Made by a program: the position numbers and the translations under genes | Part shown: positions 53,045 to 64,000 of the stretch, piece by piece | How positions within the stretch are numbered: the stretch's first letter is position 1 | Layout of the letters: each line of letters opens with the position of its first letter | NCBI RefSeq assembly: GCF_013373865.1 | Contig: NC_050477.1 | Coordinates: forward strand, 10,100,722 to 10,164,721 | Source of the DNA: Monomorium pharaonis | Lineage: Eukaryota; Arthropoda; Insecta; Hymenoptera; Formicidae | DNA: 64,000 nt | Direction: 5' to 3' | Notes under the pieces: model-generated | What the model was told of the DNA's origin: nothing | The model's database searches: none | Seen by the model: only the letters and a program-made list of their open reading frames with translations

Positions 53045-53103
53045 GGTGAGTAAATTTTTATCAAATTAATTATTTTAATTTATATCATGTACATGTGGTA
53101 TTG

Positions 53104-56100
53104 TACATTTATATATAGAACACGATTATGCACATTTGCATAAAACAGATTTAAAATATAAATACATATAATTGTAAAATTTACGGGTATAGCATGAAAC
53201 AGAACCAAATAAACGTGGACATAGCATAGAAGAGATCCAAAAAGTCATGCACATTATCTACGGGATTCATAGATATTTGACTACATAGTTCAATGTGCAC
53301 ATCTTGTGCACATAGAGGCGTTGGTGGATGAATACACCTAAAACGACGCGAAAACCGCTCTTAGGTTTCTCTCTGATAAAACCATATTAGAAAGTTATTA
53401 AAATATTTAAAACAGAAAGACACGCGACTATACAAAAAAACCGAACCAATTGGAAATCGTTACAACGGTTGTGCTTTTCAATTGTATTTACAGAACTCTA
53501 ATCGGCCTTAAGGTTAAGAACCAATCATATTAAAGAACTTTATGGAGTTGACGTAAGTTGCTTTTTCTGCTAAATGCAGCCAATCCTTCGCTACCACCGT
53601 CATTACGCGTGACATTACATTTCTTTATGCCACGAACTACAGCGACTACAGGGTGGAGGTGGAGGGAGGGAATTTAAATGACCCGGGTCGCGAGGGGACC
53701 GAGGCGGGAGGGGAGACGATTAGGCTGATGTTGACAGTTGTTGGAGTGCACGTGGTGGAAAACCATTGTAAATCATTACGCGCGTCTGACGTGCCGGTCG
53801 TTCTTGTCATGCTGTCGCGATAAACGGCCACCTCTTCCCTCCCCTTTCCCCCTCTCAGAGACCTTCGACTACGCCGGAATCGGTGTGCGTCGACGGTGCA
53901 TCGGCTGGCTTCTCGCTCGGGTTATCGAGGCGCTGAAGCGTCGCCTTCAACATGGCGGTGCCGTTCGTGCAGTCGTCCCGTGCGTTTCCACGCTCATCAT
54001 GACCACGGTGGATCGTACTGGCCGTGCATTGTCTCACCGCAGTCTCAGTCGCACGGCAACCAAGATCGAACGTGAGCATCGGAGCCCGTAAGGAGAAGCG
54101 TACGAAGACGGGCAACGTGCGACGTCGCGCAATCGTGCGTCGTCCTGAGATACGACGAGAGCGCGTACATCAGCAAACGGGCATCCGACTTCGACATCGA
54201 ACAGTTGACCTTTTCTTTGTGGAGCGCTGTACTGCGTCTCGAGAACGGGGATACGAAAGTTGTCCAATTTCTCCGCGTAGGCCTCGTGCGTTCTCGAGAG
54301 GAAGAAAGAGGCGGAGAGGAATGCCTGCCGCGACCCGATCGTCCTCGTAAATCGCCACCTCGCAACTCTCTCATTGTCCTCCTACGGAGTAATTACTGAA
54401 ACAGTAAGTAACGATAAAAAAAAGGAAAGACTTTCCCTCCCCATGTGTAGATTTCTTTATTGAAAATAGCTAGAAATTTTCGAGCCGCTATATATTACAC
54501 GCGCTTAGAAGATAGTATCTGGTCAAACAAGCGCCCAAGTAAACGTTTCAGACCTCTTTAAAGATAAAGAAGTCTGCAAAGATAAATATCCTGATTCATA
54601 CAGAAAGAATTTTCTAATTTCTTCTACGAAAATTTGTTTCTATTTAAAGTTTCTCTAAATGTTATTAAATTAAATCTAGTGTGATAATATATGTCTTTAA
54701 TTAGTAATTTCTGGAATGTAAACATTTATCGTATACATGTCAGATTCTACATTGCGTGGAAATACTTATTTTTATTTTGCATGTCTTTATCTAAACATTG
54801 TTTATTTTTTGTTGAAACTTTTTAATTCTAACTATTTTTTAAATATGACTTTTACAAATTTTACACAAAGAAAAGAGAAAATGGCTTTGTATAACAATTA
54901 TAATAAATTTTATATATACTATAAATTTATATCTATTATAAAAAAAAGCAATTTTTTAAGTAATATTTTAAAAGCTGTAGTTTAAAAATTTATATACATA
55001 TATATAATAAAAAAATATTGCCTACCATAAAACAGAAGATAATGAAACACAGACACACACAAATTATAATATTATTCTTATATAATATTAAATATTTTTT
55101 TGTGTTGTACACTAATTAAATTTTCCATTGATTATTTTAGATCTCAAGCCGCTTGTCAAAAATATCTCTTGACAGACGTATCTTTGAATCAGCCTATTTA
55201 TAAATAAAGCTATATTTGTTATACTTTTCACAGATACTGATACTTCTCACAATAGAGTATCGACATTGATTGGAGAATTTGTATTTTATTTATACAAGAA
55301 AATAATCCAATCAATTGCTTCCAAAGATTTCTGTAAGCTTGCAGGAAACAGGAGTAATAGGACTAAGTAAATAATATATTACTAGAATATTATAACAATT
55401 AGATAATTGTATTAATTTATGAAACAAAAAGATTTTAATAATACATTTCTTTTTATATATCTTAGAGATAATAATGTAGAAATAAAGTAGGTTTAGTTTA
55501 ATTAACTACGAAGGAGTTTAATTGATAATAGTTATGTAAAAAAATATCTCACTTAACAATACAACTCTTTTAAAAATATAATAGTGAAATATACATATAT
55601 TCAAAATCAAAATATATTAAGAAAAATTGATTCTATTGGAAGCAGATTTGCCTGATTTGATTAGATTTGCATATCGTGCCTCCTCATTTTATCACTGTTA
55701 GTTACTTTCCTTACAAGAGAAGCTAAACTTCTTGCGAGTTTTTAAAATCTCTCTGAAATATTTTACAACATATTACAATTTGAAAAGTGAATCGATTGAT
55801 TAGTGTCATTGCAGTCTACTAAAATTTTGCAAATAGACATTTAAAGATAAAACAAATAGAAATTTGCAGTGGGAGAGGAAAAAAAGACAACGTTTAACTT
55901 GATTAAAACCTCGTAAGGGACTGCTTATATATAGTAAAAATTAATGTTTGAATTGCAATATATTGCCAATATATGGTGATTCTTTTCTCTTTATTTGATG
56001 AATAATTATCACCTTTCTTACTTTTGCCAATAAGACTTACCTGTTCAATAATAATACTCTGTGTTCCTTGCAAGTTGCCTGAATATTATTAAAGTTTGTT

Positions 56101-56112
56101 AAACTGTTAATA
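53104..56112. other. region between palindrome and DCAF12 start
   Basis: Apart from the GC-rich block at 53.6-54.4 kb this is AT-rich. 54404-56074 reads as a 1.7-kb leader intron if the proposed DCAF12 first exon is right. I see no coding exon or clear transposon in it. Confidence 0.4.
53600..54403 (+). promoter_or_regulatory. GC-rich block, probable DCAF12 promoter and non-coding first exon
   Basis: About 800 CpG-rich bases in an AT-rich surround contain a YY1-type CAACATGGCGGT at 53948-53959 and end at a strong donor, GAAACA|GTAAGTAAC (54404). A second donor-like GAAC|GTGAGC occurs at 54072. A frame open from 54076 to 54399 (107 codons, without an ATG) includes DFDIEQLTFSLWSAVLRLEN, but no family is recognised and the antisense is also open. 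DCAF12 has an acceptor at 56074, so a leader exon here is plausible. Confidence 0.4.
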
Positions 56113-58392
56113 ATGGCTGAGACACAAAGAATGACTGTGTATGGGAGACATCCTCCATGTGCCAATAGCAGCAGGCTAGACGAGCGTCGAGCTAAGAGGT
56201 AAAAATTAGTAATATAAAGTTTTAATTTTAACGTTACGTCATAACTGAATTATCTGTTGTTGGGTGTTTTTTTCAGATTGGCATTACGACATGAGAGAAA
56301 TAGGAAGCCAGACAAGCCGGATGATTTTGTATGTTACGAGTCGAGCGACGACGAGGCCGAAACGGTGACTGAGGGCAAGCAATTCCTGAGAACGTCCTTC
56401 AACTTCGTGGATTACGTGCGCGCACGTGAAACGAATACGCGCGAAGTGCGGAATATCAATCAGGAATACGGTTCCCGTCACATATTAACGCACGATTTGT
56501 TCAAAGAGTACTCGGTTAGCCTGAACAACATGAACAAAGTATTTTGTTCTCAGTGGTTGAGTGATAGACAAGTAGTATTTGGTACAAAGTGCAATAAGCT
56601 TATGGTTTACGACGTGGCGACGCAGAAGCTGGATCAGATTCCATCTCTTCATGGAAGACAGCTCAGCCCGGGTGGTAACGTTATGCCCGAGCAGCAATGT
56701 GGCATTCATTCCGTTCAAATTAATCCCTCAAGGTGATTTCATTTTCTCTTCTTTTCTTCCAAGAAAATTAAAAAATAAAATTTTTTTAATCTGTAATTGT
56801 AAATTAATATGTCTTTGTTTTATAGAACTCTTTTATCTACCGGGGCGAGAAATAGTAATGAAATAGCGATATATAGATTACCGACTTTGGATCCAGTTTG
56901 CGTAGGCGAGAGTGGCCACAGGGACTGGGTGTTTGACATGTGCTGGTTGGATGATGAATTTTTAGTGTCAGGCTCTAGAGATACAAAAATGGCTCTGTGG
57001 CGTATTGATAGTGATCTCGCTGAAGCTCCTGATAAAGCGGATGTGCCTACACATAGGTAAAATGGAATATACAATTAAGGAGATCCTGGAGTGCCTTTGA
57101 AATTTGATCTAGGTCGATAATGTAGAGTCATTTATGCACATTATTAATGAGATTTAATAATGAGATATGTATTTCTTGTATAGATTTAGAAATTCTTTTC
57201 CAGAACTAAAGAAGTACACATTAATATCAATCTATGAATTAAATTTCATATTGAAAACGAAAAAATTTTTTCTCATATTGCTCTACTTATCGACTTTTTA
57301 TGCGTATATAACCTAAATTTTCATTTTCTCATTTTCCAATTTGCGGAATGCGAATCTTTTTCTAGGCTTCTAATTTTAATAAAAAAAAATTTATTTTAAT
57401 GTACATTATAAGGAAAAATCAAAAATTTTTATTTTATGATATCAAAATAGATTTTATCTTTTTTTATCCAATGACTACAGAGATGAAGTATTAGAAATAT
57501 AGAATTAGTAATAATTATCATTTTATTAATGTTATTTTTATATAAATTTAAGTATTTTTTTACTATTGTTAACGTAGTTATATATATATTAGTCTTTAAG
57601 AAATAACTTCTAATAAATATTACTTTCTTTTTAGGTTGATTCAACCTGTCTGCGTAAAGGAATGTAAGTCCGCGCAGAAAGTGCGAGCGTTAGCATTCAA
57701 TAAAGCATACAAGGAAATCGCGGCATTGACCCTCAATAGCTTTATACATATCTGGTCGGCCGAATCTTTCAAACAGAAAATATCTAGAAAACTGCCAGCT
57801 TGTCAGGAAAACGTTTGTCTTGCTGTACAAGATGATGGTGTTTACGCGATTGGATGTAGGTCTTACACTCTTCTGCTGGATGCACGTACATTACAACCAA
57901 TTAAAAAAATACCATCAAGGTAAATACAATTTTTTCTTTTTTGTAATAATTTAAATAATATATTTTACATTCATATTTAATAAACAAATTTTTAAATACA
58001 GGTATAGCGGTTGCGGAATTAGATCAGCAAGTTTTCAAGGATCTGTTCTAACCATCGGAACTGGTCTAGGAATGCTTATGTTTTATGATGTTAGGGCTCA
58101 GAAATATCTGGAATCTTCTATAAATTCTAATAGGACTGTCGTATTGAAAGCTTCGAAAGGATATGTGGTATGTTTTGTTACATCATTTAATGAAACACAT
58201 TTGTAATTAATAAATAATTTAATTAAATAACTATTGTATTCTCTAATGGTAAAGATATTACGAGATTACTTTATTGATGGTCATAATCTTTAGTTTTGGA
58301 AATGTTTTGTAATTGCAATGTATACTTATAAGTCATGTACTTATACTTTTGTGGGGAAAGTACTAGTGACAATAATATTTACGCGCGCGCGC

Positions 58393-58474
<82 letters not shown>

Positions 58475-58762
58475 AATGCATATTTTTTAAAAATATTCTA
58501 ATTAAAAATTAAATATTTTATTGCATTTTATACATGTCCAATTTAATTTAATTTTATATATTCTTATGAAACAACTGTATATTTATTCCGTGGGTATTTA
58601 TTGCAGTTTCCGGACGAGGAATATATAGATGGTTTTCAAAATGTGAAGTACACTCCCGCCATTTACACACATTGCTATGACGCATCGGGTACTCGATTAT
58701 TTACAGCGGGTGGTCCATTACCCGCAAATTTGTACGGCAACTATGCAGGATTATGGCAATGA
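56113..58762 (+). CDS. DCAF12: DDB1- and CUL4-associated factor 12 homologue
   Basis: Six exons, 56113-56198, 56277-56732, 56826-57056, 57635-57919, 58002-58167 and 58607-58762, join in phase with GT-AG introns to 459 residues (human 453). Family landmarks are the segment leading to MNKVFCSQWLSDRQVVFGTK, then YRLPTLDPVCVG (residues 197-208), SGSRDTKMALW (229-239), KVRALAFNKAYKE and the C-terminus GPLPANLYGNYAGLWQ. FYDVR at 380-384 is the WDxR-like DDB1-contact motif. DCAF12 is a WD40 substrate receptor of CRL4 and recognises C-terminal acidic degrons (twin-Glu). The N-terminus here is insect-like, with an acidic ESSDDEAE patch and not the basic mammalian start. A CTTGCAAG acceptor at 56074 suggests an upstream leader exon. 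Confidence 0.93.
58381..58468. repeat. (CG)n(TG)n alternating purine-pyrimidine tract in DCAF12 intron 5
   Basis: About 13 CG units run directly into about 30 TG units. Strict purine-pyrimidine alternation with a GC core is the classic left-handed Z-DNA-prone sequence. It lies between the fifth and sixth DCAF12 exons. Length is likely polymorphic. Confidence 0.9.
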
Positions 58763-60008
58763 AGGTTTAAGCGAGTGAAATCACAAGTATGATAATTGCT
58801 AAATTAAACAATTAGAATGTAAGTTGTATGTATATGTCCATGAAAGGCTTGACTGTTTGATTATTTCACAATTACAAACTATGCATGCGTTTGATAGTTT
58901 CTTATTAATTTAATATTCTAGGTCTCAAAAAGACGATAAACTTGTCAACAAATTTTTAATACTGTTCTGAATTATTCAATTCATTCATTTTTTTTCTTTT
59001 CAAAAAATGATTAATCCTACAAATTTTGAAGTAAAAATTTATTTTTAACTTCACGATTACATTAAAGCTTAATGTAAAAAAACTTTGTTTATTTTTTTAT
59101 ATTAAAAAGAAACATTTATTTAATAAATAAATGAATAGCATTACATATGTGATAATTAAATTAATTTAAGTAAGTGAATTTAAAAAATGTGTTTTTTTAT
59201 TTCGCCAATTTAAAATTTAAAAAATTGGATACTTTTAGATTATGATAAATTATTCTATAAAAATTGAATTTATTTATAAATAAAATATCAGATCATTAAA
59301 AAAATCAACGCTGGTCACTATTTTATTATAAACAGATAAAAGTAATATCGTATTTAGATATTACACGAGATAAAATAAAGCTGCTTTTAAGTTCCATAAA
59401 TATTATTTGATATTTTGAGCATGATTTTGAGCGAATATTGCATAATTGAACATTTTTATATGACAATTTTAAATTTTATAACATGATAAAAAATGCAAAA
59501 GAAAAATCATTAGTAACTATGAACATATTAAATTTTAATTATTTTGATTTATTTAAAAATTATTAAATTTATTAAAAAATGTATCCAATTTGGATTTCAA
59601 TATAAATTAAACAAAAAAATATCACTGCTACAAACAGTCAGCATATGTATCTTGCTTATGTTGCTTAAATTATCGTAATATTATGGAAAACATCTATGAC
59701 AATGTTAAATTATTTCAGAATTTTTTTTATCTATAAAAAGCAATTTGCTATTTACATGTATTTCTATTTTCTTTTTAATAATCAAACCCAGTAGAACGAA
59801 CATATCAGGTGATATGTGGAATTTTATGTTGTTTAAAAAGCAAAAATGTGATTTGTAATTTCTGTATGCAAGTATAATATATAATATTATGTGCATTGTT
59901 ATAATTTTCAGAATGTTGATTATAATACAGCTAGACGAAATTGCAAATCACAAAAGTTTTCTGCAAGAAAATTTATTTGTCCCTAATTTAATTTAAAGTG
60001 AAGTATGA

Positions 60009-60017
<9 letters not shown>

Positions 60018-60067
<50 letters not shown>

Positions 60068-60121
60068 TTTATGTATCATATATGATATATGATATGTGTG
60101 ACATATATGATGTATGATATA
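60018..60121. repeat. (TA)n microsatellite with ATATGATAT satellite-like tail
   Basis: About 22 TA units are followed by short, imperfect repeats of TATATGATATA-type sequence to about 60121. It is intergenic, to the right of DCAF12. Confidence 0.8.
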
Positions 60122-61304
60122 TAATTGCGAGACAAATGGCAGAAAAAAATTGTCAACGAACATTTTACAGTGATGATTAAGTTTCACCGAATCGAACTTA
60201 TCAACTGGAAGTTGGAACACTGGCCTGAAAACAGCAACATGCAATGAATTTTGTTTAATATATACTTATTTTAGCGTAACAATACAGACAATTTTGACCT
60301 ACATATTATTATATTCTATCTCGCATATTATAAATAATATAACAAGAAAAATCCCCTGGCAGTTTTTTACTACAATTAACTACGTGTCCGACGGAGAGTG
60401 TTATTTAAAAGAATAATAGTTTAAACAAGGAGATTCTAAAATGCATCAATAGCACAATAATCTAAGAATATGTTCACTTAGGAATACATCTTTTATATTT
60501 ATTCGTCTCTATTGCTTAGCTTCGAATTAATTGTATCTTTCGTTAGAGTTTTGCTATTGAGTTTTTTAACGTGAATATAATCTAACTGTTCATGTTTGAC
60601 CAAGCGTGCCGCTTAGCTCCCATCGCGATGTCTGGCGTACGTTGGAGGATATTAATGGAATTAAGCGTGTGCATTTAGTAACAAAAAGCGTCGACCTGTG
60701 ATTATGTAAAAATGCCGCGTTTGTTATGTGCAATCGAGTATAGCATTTGTTTCTATTATACGCTGCATATGCTGTATTCCCTATCGTCATCTCATCAAAT
60801 ATCTTATAACATTAGAGTTCGATTTTTAGTCGAACACGCTCAAACACGATTTAGGAAGTAATCTTCTTCCTCTCCCTTTCAGTTTAGCATATAAATATGC
60901 TATGTAACGCGGCGTTACTTAAGCGAGATAAGATTCATCTAATTGAATGTATCAGTCATCGCGTGACGAGTCGTCGCAAGTGCCGCAATTTGCGCATTTT
61001 AGTATAGGGTAGCACATTTACGAAGCGAAAAGATCCAACAACAATGAAACACGATTAAAACCGTCTTAGTACATAATGAACACGTATGCTAACAAAATAT
61101 ATTCCCAATCCGTATATTTATGAAAGTGAGAGTGGGAGAGAAAGAGAGAGAGAGAGAGAGAAAGATTGCAAGTTGTTACCGTATAATAATTATAGGATTT
61201 CACAATATTAGATAAGATAGATAATTGTGTGTATTGTATCCGATAGCTCTGTAGTTTCACCGATACACGTTCATCTCTCTATATAAACAAGCCGATATAT
61301 AAAT

Positions 61305-61520
61305 ACACTGAAAAAAAAAAATTATTAGATTGAAATAAATATTGTTTCTAATAGTACCAAGCAGAAGTTTTGCAAAAAATAAATAATATTTATTTCAAAT
61401 AAGATCATATTTTCTGAATTATATAAAATATTATCTTATTTGAAATAAATATTACTTATTTTTATGGTACTATTTGAAAAAATATTATTTCAATCTAGTA
61501 AATTTTTTTTTCATGTGTAC
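61305..61520. mobile_element. AT-rich MITE-like foldback with ACACTGAAAAAAA termini
   Basis: ACACTGAAAAAAAAAAATTA at the left pairs with the complement of the right end, ACACATGAAAAAAAAATTTA. Both are followed by TAGATTGAAATAA and, further in, by TAGTACC/GGTACTA and TTATTTCAAATAAGAT pairs. It is about 215 bases and non-coding. It looks like the same general class as the element at 20252-20455. Confidence 0.55.
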
Positions 61521-64000
61521 ACAGGATTCACCGAATGACGTGAGGCCGAACACTCGTTCATTCACAAACATTCATTTTGCCAAAAAGGAAAAAAGGGTAA
61601 AACAAGGATCCGTCACTGTTTACCATAGGGTTTCCCAAACTTTTGTGCATTGTGACACATTTTTTTTAACTATAAACAGCCGTGATTCTCTTAACTTTAG
61701 GGATTATAAAAAAGCGGAGGGAGGAAGAGAGTAAAAATTGATTATTTACTCATACTTTTCCTTTTTTAATTGAATATATTGAATATATTATTGAATATAA
61801 TTTTATAAATTTATTTTTTTAGATAGTGAAAGTGTGAAGCATATTTCCTATTTCTATTTTACTATAATTTTAATATTTTGCATTGAATTATTTTAATGCA
61901 CGAGTTTAATAATTGCAGTTTGTTTCGAAATTTAACTTTGATTTCGCGATTCACCATAAATCTGCTCGATCCATTGGTGAATCGCGATCTATATTTTGGG
62001 AATCTTTGATTTAACACATAATCATAGAGAACACTAGCATACCACACTATGCGTTCATAACATGTATGATACTTACGGATACTTAAATCTAATATTTTGA
62101 CGACCAAACATTTTACGGCGGCCCGAAATGCTGTACGTAAAGATTTGTAAAAATATCATACTCTCTCTCTCTGACAGGCGTTTGAATTCAATATTTTAAT
62201 CGTAACACTCAAGCATCTCTGATAGCCTATTTTTATAAATGAGCAATAGTCAACGGGTAGCTTCTCGAGAACCTTACTTGGCATCGTTTCGCGCCGTCAC
62301 CCCCCCCCCCCCAAATTATTTGAAAATGTACAAGAGGGAACAGAAATTCGAACTTCAAACCGTTGCCACTCTCTACTATACTTTTGATTTGTAATAAGTA
62401 AAATTATAAACGAATGACAAATTGCTAATTTTATACTTGAAAGATGTACTCGTAGACGTAACCAATGCGATTCAAACGTTTCAGTTTGTCGCGTTGTCCC
62501 GTATCAAAAGCTGCTATCGTAATAGCGTGAACGTAAAACACCGTCGCACAGTGGCAGGGTTTGAATAGTAATTTTTGATAATTTTCCATAACACTACGAA
62601 GATACCTTTGCACGCGCACTGCAATTCGATCGAATGAGGAAAAACGACGGATGAACTATATCATTGTGACTTTATATATGTGCGACTTCTATATCTATGT
62701 AAATAAATATAACCAAGCTCTTGAGACTGATACGTCGTTCGTCTTCTTTCTTTTCAGGGTGTAAGCCGTAGCGATGAATAGCAAAAAGACAAACAAAATT
62801 GATTTGTTAATAATTTATTAACGGCATGGTACTCGTACATCTTTTAATATTGACAATCATCACAAATAACGTGTAAAGTGGGTTGTACACCGCGTACAAA
62901 AGGCGCAAAATGTCACTAAAATTTTCTTTCTCTTCTACAATGTCCTATGCTAATAATCATCGAGATCGTCAAATCACGATGAAATCAGATATGTAGAAAT
63001 TGTTTCTTTACTCGTATGTTATAAAAAAAATGTGCACGTACAAGCAACAGCGCTAATAATTGATTATGTGTCCCTCGCAACGCACATTCCAAGACTTGCA
63101 ACGTGTGCGTCCTGTTTGTACGTGCACAAAGATGATCAATAAATTTAATTTTATTTATTTTTTTCTTTTTTTTTTAGGAAGTTCGCATTTTTTTAAATCG
63201 AGAAAAAATTGAAACATGGCGCAATAAAATTTAACTTAAATCCGTAAAATATCCAAAAGAATGGTGTAGCACATTTTTCTTAAACGTTATAAAATTATAG
63301 CTCTTTGAAAACATATAATAAATAATTAAATATGCTCTTAAGGTGAAAACCTAGTTTTATCTCAGCGGCAATGCTCTCTAAAAAGGAATCGCGAAAGGAG
63401 ATTACATAGACCACAAATGTGTCGCGTGACCATCGACTTCCAGTCGACACGAGAGAAGGAAATTCCTCGCTTGGGCAATTCATTATTATTGCACGCGACA
63501 GTACTAGTACATCACACAGTTTAAAATGGGAAAGACACCTGCCACACTCACACTAAATATTTCGGACTCGTTCACGAATAGATCTTTGCAATTTTCGAAA
63601 ACGTTTTTCCGCTATTTTTTTTATGCATCGCGATAAACGCAAGAATGTTTTTTAACCACAAATTTTAGATTTAATTTCGAAATTGATCTTAAAATATTTA
63701 AAAAATGTCACTAACTTTAATTGTATTAATTCTCGTTTGTGATTGCGCAGTTTCATTACGCGATTGTAATTCGCTAAAATTACGATAAAGATACAAAATT
63801 AAATCTGAAAACAGAAATAACTTCCTATATAAATTAAAAATAAACTTTTATAAATCCGGACAAAAGAAATGGAAAAACATTTTCCTTAAATTAATAAGAA
63901 CAAATGTCTTAAGTCGAGTTAAACTCAAATATGTTTACAAAAAAACTGGTTTCAGGAATAACGTTTCATCTTCATTCCCCATACATACTCCTTTTTGGTA

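Larger units (their letters stand above)
51242..53103. repeat. large imperfect palindrome: inverted duplication of an exon-bearing promoter segment
   Basis: The left arm (51242-52013) and right arm (52106-53103) are inverted copies around a 92-base spacer. Next to the spacer, 51980-52013 and 52106-52139 match at 33 of 34 positions. Homology continues outward through many blocks to the distal CAATACCACATGTACATGAT (51242-51261) and its partner ending at 53103. The right arm is longer: it carries an extra block of about 160 bases near 52.54-52.70 kb and about 110 AT-rich bases near 52.88-52.99 kb. Both arms carry the same ATGATGTCAG-containing exon-like segment and the same outward donor CG|GTGAGT. 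The divergence between arms shows an old event and argues against an assembly foldback. Confidence 0.85.
58763..64000. other. right-edge region without an identified gene
   Basis: AT-rich sequence following DCAF12 contains a (TA)n tract, one MITE-like element, a short GA run (61.14 kb) and a C run (62.30 kb). Parts with mixed composition (60.5-61.0 and 62.7-63.5 kb) could be 3' UTR of a gene beyond the right edge, but there is no open frame or domain to support that. Confidence 0.4.

Noticed and set aside
51242..53103. Palindrome as an assembly foldback artefact
   Set aside because: The arms differ by substitutions and several sizeable indels and by an extra insert, which a sequencing or assembly foldback would not produce.
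1..64000. tRNA, rRNA, CRISPR array, riboswitch or bacterial-type operon
   Set aside because: None was recognised by eye, and the introns and protein families show a eukaryotic, insect-like genome. A covariance-model scan would be needed to exclude small RNA genes.

Overview
The window looks like a piece of an insect chromosome. Exons are GC-rich and sit in AT-rich, microsatellite-laden non-coding DNA. CpG is not depleted, spliceosomal introns are present, and there are short inverted-repeat (MITE-like) elements. The proteins read as clear insect orthologues. Composition and the compact housekeeping cluster suggest Hymenoptera, perhaps an ant, but that is an inference.

Left half (1-35.6 kb): one large, mostly intronic minus-strand gene that runs off the left edge. 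Three coding exons can be chained with matching splice phases (34930-35011, then 24617-24923, then 17321-17503). Two further minus-strand first-exon candidates (15002-15249 and 11042-11136) end in good donors in the same phase as exon 17321-17503. This is the pattern of alternative promoters feeding one downstream body outside the window. I do not recognise the protein with confidence. The architecture and the RRAS-type sequence just before one junction are compatible with a PDE4/dunce phosphodiesterase.

Middle (35.6-44.2 kb): an AT-rich spacer without a recognised gene, then PTAR1 on the minus strand. Its first 26-residue exon is 3.4 kb upstream of the long second exon.

Right half (44.2-58.8 kb): a compact housekeeping cluster. 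PTAR1 (-) is head-to-head with TBCA (+). TBCA is followed after 174 bp by PDCD7/U11-U12 59K (+), which converges on UTP15 (-). UTP15 and DCAF12 (+) diverge from a region containing a large imperfect inverted duplication (51242-53103). Each arm of that palindrome carries the same exon-like segment with a matching splice donor pointing outward. YY1-type motifs lie at the palindrome centre, just upstream of DCAF12 and upstream of TBCA. Functions in this cluster are general cell biology: prenylation, tubulin folding, minor spliceosome, small-subunit rRNA processing and CRL4 ubiquitin ligase targeting. They share no pathway.

Right end (58.8-64 kb): AT-rich, with microsatellites and one MITE-like element. 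I see no convincing coding exon there. No tRNA, rRNA or CRISPR array was recognised by eye.
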